Source: Osedax fenrisi | Lineage: Eukaryota; Annelida; Polychaeta; Sabellida; Siboglinidae | DNA length: 64,000 nucleotides | Direction: 5' to 3' | Assembly: GCA_964019155.1 (NCBI GenBank) | Contig: OZ025245.1 | Coordinates: forward strand, 30,845,045-30,909,044 | Part shown: positions 56,983 to 64,000 of the stretch, piece after piece | Position numbering within the stretch: position 1 is the stretch's first letter | Layout: each line of letters starts with the position of its first letter | The notes under the pieces: model-generated | What the model was told of the DNA's origin: nothing | Seen by the model: only the letters and a program-made list of their open reading frames with translations | Database searches by the model: none | Program-made: the position numbers and the translations under genes

Positions 56983-58259
56983 CAGTTTTCCATAGGTTAT
57001 TACCTCCTATGGTAATAACCGGTAACAACAGGTTTTTACCATGGTAAAAACCTAGTGTTATCTATATAATTAAATATAATATAAATATAATATATAGATA
57101 ATTATCTATAATATATTAAACCTACTATTGTCTATATAATTTACAATTATATATTATTTATAGATGTTATATATAATAGATAATATACAATTATAAAGTT
57201 AAACAATACTACATTAAAATCAATATTATAAGATTTTTTATATATTTTTAAAAACAACCTTTATTAATTTTGACTCTATGTAAAGAAAAATTGTTTATAA
57301 TAAATAATATAAATTTAAATTTAAATAAATGAGTGAATAATTCAATATATATATATATATATCAAATATTGGATATAATAATATATTTACTTTTGTATTA
57401 GTAAAAGTTAAGGCCCCATTTACACCAAAATAAGCGACAGGTTTTTCACCGATATGTGCAGTAACGAAATCGTCGAGAAATCGTTAAATATTTAGAGAAA
57501 TCTCCAAATTATGAATAGTGATATTGTCATGATATCGGTGATATATTGGTGATATATCGGTATGGGTAAAAAATAAACGATATTGGTGAAATAAACGATA
57601 TTGGTGAAAAATCGGCCAACTTTTTCGGTGTGACAGGGGCTTAATATTGTAAAAAAAAATATATATATTAAACAATAGAACTAATAATATTTTCCTTGAG
57701 AAATTATTTTAATGTATTCATTATTTGATTTTATACCATGATATTTAATTAAATATATTAAATATATCTATAGATATTGTTAATTATATATATAAATACT
57801 GAATAGAATATTTATTTTTATATATATGAAATTAAATATAGTTAAACATATATTTTTTACAATACCGTATAACTATTTTCATTGTGTAATTTTATGAATA
57901 TATAACACAGTATGATTTTATTTCATTTATAAAATGTATCCAATTACATCAACTTGTTAATTTTACAATATAAGGGTGGTAGACTTCAAAAACCAGTTGG
58001 GTTTTAAAAAATAAAAATACTATAAATAGCATAATTAAAGCAGAGTGATAAAATGTTTGGATACATTTACAAATAAAGCTGCTAGATTAATTAGCCATAC
58101 AATTTATATATAAATGAATCAATATTACTTTAAATTTCAATATACAATTTTATTTAAAGGTATTATATTTTATGAGTACTATGTTTTTACCGGTAATTAA
58201 ATGTTATTACTCGTTTTTGCCATTTTTGTCCGGTTTTTACCACAAATAATGGAACCCTG
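56983..58259. mobile_element. Non-autonomous hAT-superfamily element
   Basis: The right end reads, inward, CAGGGTTCCATTATTTG and the left end CAGTTTTCCATAGGTTAT, an imperfect inverted pair. A perfect 8-bp duplication ATTAGTAT flanks it (56975-56982; 58260-58267), as is standard for hAT. Subterminal GGTTTTTACC and GGTAATAACC motifs repeat near both ends, including a perfect 24-bp palindrome at 57030-57053. At 1277 bp it has no transposase. A second element is nested at 57412-57640. Confidence 0.88.
57412..57640. mobile_element. Nested TTAA-flanked MITE with GGCCCC ends
   Basis: Inverted ends GGCCCCATTTACACC (57412) and GGTGTGACAGGGGC (57627-57640) lie between TTAA at 57408-57411 and 57641-57644. 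The interior repeats CGATATTGGTGAAA-type units. TTAA fits piggyBac-type insertion; a TTA duplication (Harbinger-type) is the alternative. Confidence 0.75.
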
Positions 58260-58267
58260 ATTAGTAT

Positions 58268-59294
58268 CGTTTACGATTATTTACATTTAAATAAATAATA
58301 AATCAAATACATTAATAATATATTATTTAATGGATTTAGTATTATATTGTGGAATATATTATTATGCAAATATATTAATAAACATTAGTATTATAAGTTA
58401 ATAATTTAAATCTATTATTAAAATGATAAACGATCAGTTATTTACTGATACTGCAACGCTGGTGGAAATTTAAATAAACCAGCGTTATTGAAAATATATC
58501 GTCCACTTTAGAACAATGTTAGTTATATCATGTGTATAATAATATGTATTAATTATATATCATAGTAATTATAATAAAGTAGATATGCTTAGTATAACAA
58601 TTTTAATAATATTATTTAATTATGAAATGAATTTATTTTTTAAAGAAACAGTTTGAATAATATATATAATAAACAATAATTTGTTAATATAATAAAAATA
58701 GATTCTTTAAGGGGGGAGGCGCGCGTTCATTTAAACAATGCTATTTTAGATCTATCTAAAAATGCTAAGCATAAATAACTAATGGAGATAATTACTTAAT
58801 TTTTTTTTATTCAACAGATACTTTCCTCTATTATATAGGATTTGTGTAAATGTAGTTTAAAATGGTGTAAAAAAATAGTCTCATTTAGTTATATTTATTT
58901 TTATTTGTGTTCATAAAAATGCAAGTTTATTATCAATTATTTAATTAATATAAAATATAATAATAAATCCAACAGGATTACTATATATGTATATTTTATG
59001 CATTTATAGTAACAATTATAGTGAAAAAGTAGACACTTGACATTCAAATTTTTTTTTAAACAAATAATCACAAAATATTATAAAATATATATATATATAT
59101 ATATGACAAGTAAACTATACTAGTATATAAACAACACTAACATACTAATAATTAGTACTAATATAGAGTACTCAAATATATATTATAATTCAATATACAA
59201 ATAAATATATGTATAGAAGTTATAAAATAGATAAATATAAATTTATATTTATAGTAATAGCTAAGATTTTGCGAAGCAAAGATATAACACTTAC
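58268..59294. other. AT-rich non-coding stretch
   Basis: No gene. A short inverted repeat AACGCTGGT/ACCAGCGTT lies at about 58457-58487. An isolated GC-rich run AGGGGGGAGGCGCGCG is at 58709-58724. Confidence 0.5.
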
Positions 59295-59403
59295 TATGCA
59301 TGCAACGTAATTTAGTAATAACCAATGCTGCTGCTAGCAGTAGTATCGAAATCACTGAAATAATTGTAGGTTTGGCTCTGTTTGCATACAATAATGTTTG
59401 CAT
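59295..59403 (-). CDS. Candidate first coding exon with a signal anchor
   Basis: ATG at 59403 on the minus strand opens 36 codons plus one base that stop exactly at a GTAAGT donor (59294-59289). The peptide begins MQTLLYANRAKP, then a hydrophobic stretch TIISVISILLLAAALVIT that fits a signal anchor or signal peptide, then KLRCMH. This exon is less AT-rich than its surroundings. The next exon should lie at lower coordinates, but I cannot identify it. No family is recognised. Confidence 0.35.
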
Positions 59404-62400
59404 TGCTCTATTAAATTACATGCAATATAAATTAGCTTGTACTCACTAAATATATACTTATAGCATTTAAAACATACATATCATATTTTTTTGTTATTAA
59501 TTAGTAATGAACACTTAGTTTTCATCATATAAATATTAATTTAAAGCATATTATTTAACATTTTAAAAGTGTATAGTTAAATACGAATTTACATTATAAA
59601 CAACACATAGTTCGTAAAAGTAACCCGCTATAGGTGGCACTGGGGTATTTTTTATACTAATTCAAAATACACGATTTCGTGTAAGTGTTATATCTTTCCT
59701 TAGAAAAATCTTTGGTAATAGTTTAATAATAGTTATAAAGTATTATAAAAAATAAATAATGAATAATTTAAAATAAATATAAAAATAAATACGAAAATAT
59801 CGATATCCAAAATTTCATTAATCGAAGATTTCGATATCTAATGTTTGAAATTTCAATTATTCAAAGATTTCGACATGACAAATTTCACTATTCGAAGGTA
59901 TCAAAATCTTCTATTTTCATCAATTTTTACATTACTAGTGTTTACATGCAATACGTATATTAAATAATAAATATTACAATAAAAAGTTATATAATATATA
60001 TAATAATATTCAGGGTTGTTCGGTTTTTGTAACATTTATTTTGAACAAAATATCCATGGTTTTTTTGGTAAATTTAATTTTTTATATATAGGTATTGATA
60101 AATATATTAATTTAAATACTATATTATTTAATATTCGTTTAAAAATTATTAATAATATCATAGACTATATAGTCTATATATATTATATAAAGTATACCAT
60201 GTAAATATTATAAAATAACAATTTCCTAATAAAAATAATATTATTAATTATGCTGCTATTTTATATGAAATTTGTATAATACAAATTATGAGTGTATAAT
60301 ATATACTTTATATATAAATACATATATATATATATATATTGATTAATACATTTCTAAAAAAAAATATAATAATATTAACTAAATCATTATTAATCATTAT
60401 TCAATTAAATTATAATTTCATCAAAGGATATTAATATTTTTTATAAATTGATTTTAATATTAAGTTTTATAATTATAATCTATACATATGATTTCAGCAT
60501 TATTCAGTGATTATATTATATTTAATCATGTACTAATTAATACTTAAAATTATATTACAACCAGTAAATATGATTAATATATCTCTAATAATTTACAAGA
60601 TTGTGGCATATCACTCCCATCTATATATCTATATATAAAGTATAGTTACTAATTATAATTTAAATATATAATGCACTCAATAGTATACCATGTAATATAG
60701 GTATATATTTATTTGTAATATGTTTGTATTGAGTCATACACAATATATGAACATGTTATATATTAATCAAACTAGTATGCATGATAAAGCTTGAAAATAT
60801 CTAATGTGTCAATTAATTAAGTTAATACACACATATATTGCAGATAAATATATACCTATATTATATTGTATATAATTAGGTTACACAGCTTACTATTTAT
60901 ATTGTAAAGGTCTATCATGCATACTAGTATGATTAATTGATAATATCAGTCACATATATTATGTTATTCTGATTAATATTATGTTGAGTGAATATATATT
61001 TACAATATATAATAATATAGAAATAATATTTATATAATGGATTCAAATTAAATTTATCATATTAAAATTAATAATACACAGCCTAATTTATTTTGATTAA
61101 TATAGATCGTTTTATTTTGAATTACTAAACCTACACATATATTAAGATTTGTATTACTCTATGTAAATCTAAATGTTTATTTATATCTTTAATGGTAATT
61201 AAATGAACTAAAGAATTATCAATTATTTATTATATATTTTATAAAATAAAAAGTGGAATAAAATATTTTTTAAATTCAAAAATCCTAGAATTTATATTTG
61301 ATCCTATTATGACGTCACATTACATTTTTTGATTTTGATTTGTGATCATATTATTTTGGTTCATAATAGTGTATTCAAATATAATCATCAATAACTAAAA
61401 ACATGTTTTAATTATTTGTATATCTCACTGTTAATGTTCCTATCATTTTCATGTTAAATTTAAATAGGTTTGGCCAATCAATTTTGGTCAATATTATAAA
61501 CAATGTTTAGAACATTATCTTATAAGAAAGTAATAGAATACATAGATTTAGTAAAATATACATAACATGAGCTGGCCTAGTGTAGGCCCATAGATTAGTT
61601 TATCTGCATCACAGTTCATAAAAAGCTTGTGAGTAATAGATTATAGTTATTTATAGAATGGCTTCTATCAAACATAAACATTTTTCAACTAAAAGTATAG
61701 GATAAAGTAACAGTGCAAAGTCCAATCTCTGTTATCATAAATAATTATGTTGTCTATAAATATATACTTGTGTGTGTATGACTATTGATATGTTCACAGA
61801 TATAATATACTGTGTGTGTTGCATATATGTATGTTTATGAATACCTGTATATACTTGATTACTTGTCTATAATGTCTGATGCAAACTGTACTATAGCATA
61901 ACGAATATAGAGGCCTAAACTCATGCAATACTAGTAATTGTTACTATAAAGCTCTATATATACACACACATCATAGTTAGGCAATACATATATGATGGAT
62001 TTATATATGTTTGTATTTATAGACATATATATATATATAACTAATGATATAAGTGAAAATTTAAAATTATAAATTAATATGTATCTATACACACTATATA
62101 AATAAAGCGACCTTATTGGTGTATTTTATATTTAGAAATGAGTATTTTATTAACTAATAAATTAATTATATATTATTACATACATATACTACATATTATA
62201 TATCATATGATATATTAATATAAATAAAGATAAATAAATATGTTATAAGAGTTAATTAATTAAAATTTACTTTTATACCAAGGATAACATTGTAATTTAT
62301 ATTAATTACTTATTTAATTATTAATATATATATATATATATATATATGCTATAATAATTGTCTTATTATGTGATTTAATATTATTATACACATATTTTAT

Positions 62401-64000
62401 TGTGATTCTACTTAGAATTAAACGGGCTTTCAGAAAATATATAGTTCATATATGTACGTTTAATATTCGTATTTTAATCAAGTGATTCCTAACATAATAA
62501 TAATAATAGGTATCAATATGTTTTTTAGATAATTTTATTTCGTTAGTACCTTTGTTATAATTATTGTCTTATTATACGTTTTTTATATAATTTTATTTCA
62601 TTAGTACTTTTTCTATAATAATTTTAAATATATTTATTGAAGTTAATTTTTAATTAATTTAATTAATTTAATATATTAATTTTTTCTTTGAATAAGTTTT
62701 TCTTTTTAATTCATTACATTTATTTGTTCATATATTTATGACTGTGAATTTATATATTGTATTGTTATAAATTATTTTAATTTATTGTTAGAATAATTGT
62801 TTATCTAATTATAATATATTATAAATATATTATTTATAATTAATATATTATATTATTATTTTACATATACTATATAATCTACACACACACAAACATGCAC
62901 ACATACACATGTATAGATACACACAATGCCACACATACACATTTAATATCTTAATAATTAATAACTAATAATATAATACATTATTTATATTTAATTAATT
63001 AAGTTATATATATATATTTAAAATCTAAATACATATATATAATACATATCTTAATGTGTATGTATGTATGCATGCATGTATGTATGTATGTTTGTGTGTG
63101 TGTATATTAACATTTTTTTAATACTATGTGTGTGTGTTATATATATTTAAACTTAGAATTATTAACTTTAAAATTAGTTATTTTATACTATATGTAATAT
63201 AAATTTAGAAATATACAGGTGCTATTATATATATTATAATTTTGGTTGTGAGTTAATAAAAAACACGTTTTAAACAGACGTTTTAAACCGTTTTAAACAT
63301 AGAATAAAAAACGAAAAAAAACAGAAAAAAAACAAGAATCATACATTTATACATATATTTATTTAATTGTTAATATTTAAATTAAATTTAAATTTAATTT
63401 GACAAATAATAATTTATCTGCTTTTTTTTTGATATAATAAATTGTATAATAATTGAAAAATGAATGATAATTTAATAAATTTATAAAATAAATATATAAA
63501 AATATAATATTATTATTATAATAAAGTTAAATTAGATTTCTTTTATGTTTTGATATAATAAATTGTATAATAATATATATTATGTTTAATATTATATAAA
63601 AAATAGTATGAATTTTCCATCTATATAAAGAAAGAATAGAATACTTTATTTATATCTATGGAATTTTTATATTTTTTTAATAATAATATATTAATATATA
63701 AAAGAAATATGAAAGTTTATAATATATATTATTATATAATTTATTATATCAGAACATAAAAGAAATCTAATTTTACTTTATTATTTATAATAATTTATTA
63801 TAAAATAAATATGAAAGTTCATACAGCTTTTATAATATTAATTATATAATGTACATATATCTATAGATTGTGATACAATCTCCATGTCTATAACATTAAA
63901 TAATACAGAAATACTCAGTGTTTTATTGTAACAAAATAAATATTATAATATTTATAATTGTTACTACTAATGTATAGTTTGACCATATGATTTAATGATG
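59404..64000. other. AT-rich terminal region with no recognised gene
   Basis: It contains several (AT)n runs (for example 60321-60340 and 62326-62346), repeated TTTCGATAT/ATTTCGAA-like phrases at about 59790-59910, a CRE-like TGACGTCA near 61311, and TATG/CATG tetranucleotide runs near 63057-63090. Short open frames such as 60016-60204 have the composition of random AT-rich sequence. Confidence 0.55.

Noticed and set aside
61306..61318. CRE-like TGACGTCA as a regulatory site
   Set aside because: A single 8-bp match with no gene nearby is not evidence of function.

Overview
The window is invertebrate-animal nuclear DNA: very AT-rich (roughly a quarter G+C by eye), with spliced genes and a dense, layered set of transposable elements. 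I cannot name the species. There is no bacterial-style operon, rRNA gene or CRISPR array. The one clear host gene is a three-exon BTB-BACK-Kelch (KLHL-type) gene on the minus strand at 49611-51890. Almost everything else recognisable is mobile DNA or satellite.

Left part (1-27858). A block of about 6.6 kb of shared sequence occurs twice in direct orientation: copy A at 568-9837 and copy B at 10756-27858. Each copy ends in the same gypsy-type LTR-retrotransposon remnant (end of pol, polypurine tract, 231-bp LTR). The copies differ by private insertions, so each gives the empty site for the other. Copy A carries a 5'-truncated L2/CR1-type retrotransposon (1286-3428) and a 510-bp palindromic element (5850-6359). 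Copy B carries an L2/CR1-type element (13229-21865) that was itself split by a 7.3-kb insertion (14005-21322), a 34-bp micro-insertion (21945-21978), and a 1.7-kb foldback-like element (22981-24663). The 7.3-kb insertion holds a small spliced reading frame whose 117-nt symmetric exon lies in six tandem 347-bp units, followed by a second, unrelated array of 348-349-bp units. The whole duplication could be real or could be two haplotypes laid end to end by the assembler.

Middle part (27859-44400). This holds AT-rich sequence with several GC-richer islands of unclear coding status, a TA-flanked element with GGGGCAGGTTGA motifs (30289-31246), a decayed hAT element (33365-35239) with a nested palindromic MITE, and a GC-rich cluster of three head-to-tail RNase H-bearing non-LTR retrotransposons (36421-43056). 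The first of these is apparently full length and open: short N-terminal 2A-like peptide, two PHD-like zinc fingers, endonuclease, reverse transcriptase, RNase H and a C-terminal zinc knuckle. Every junction in the cluster is a (TTG)n/(CAA)n run. A 19-bp minisatellite with twelve TGACTCA (AP-1-type) sites follows at 44092-44310.

Right part (44400-64000). A tRNA-derived SINE and a fossil gypsy reverse transcriptase lie upstream of the KLHL gene. Beyond the gene are a mariner/pogo-like MITE (54266-54688), a strongly G-over-C-skewed stretch (55740-56400), a non-autonomous hAT element with a perfect 8-bp target duplication (56983-58259) carrying its own nested TTAA element, and a candidate first exon encoding a signal anchor (59295-59403). 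The last 4.5 kb is AT-rich with no recognisable gene.
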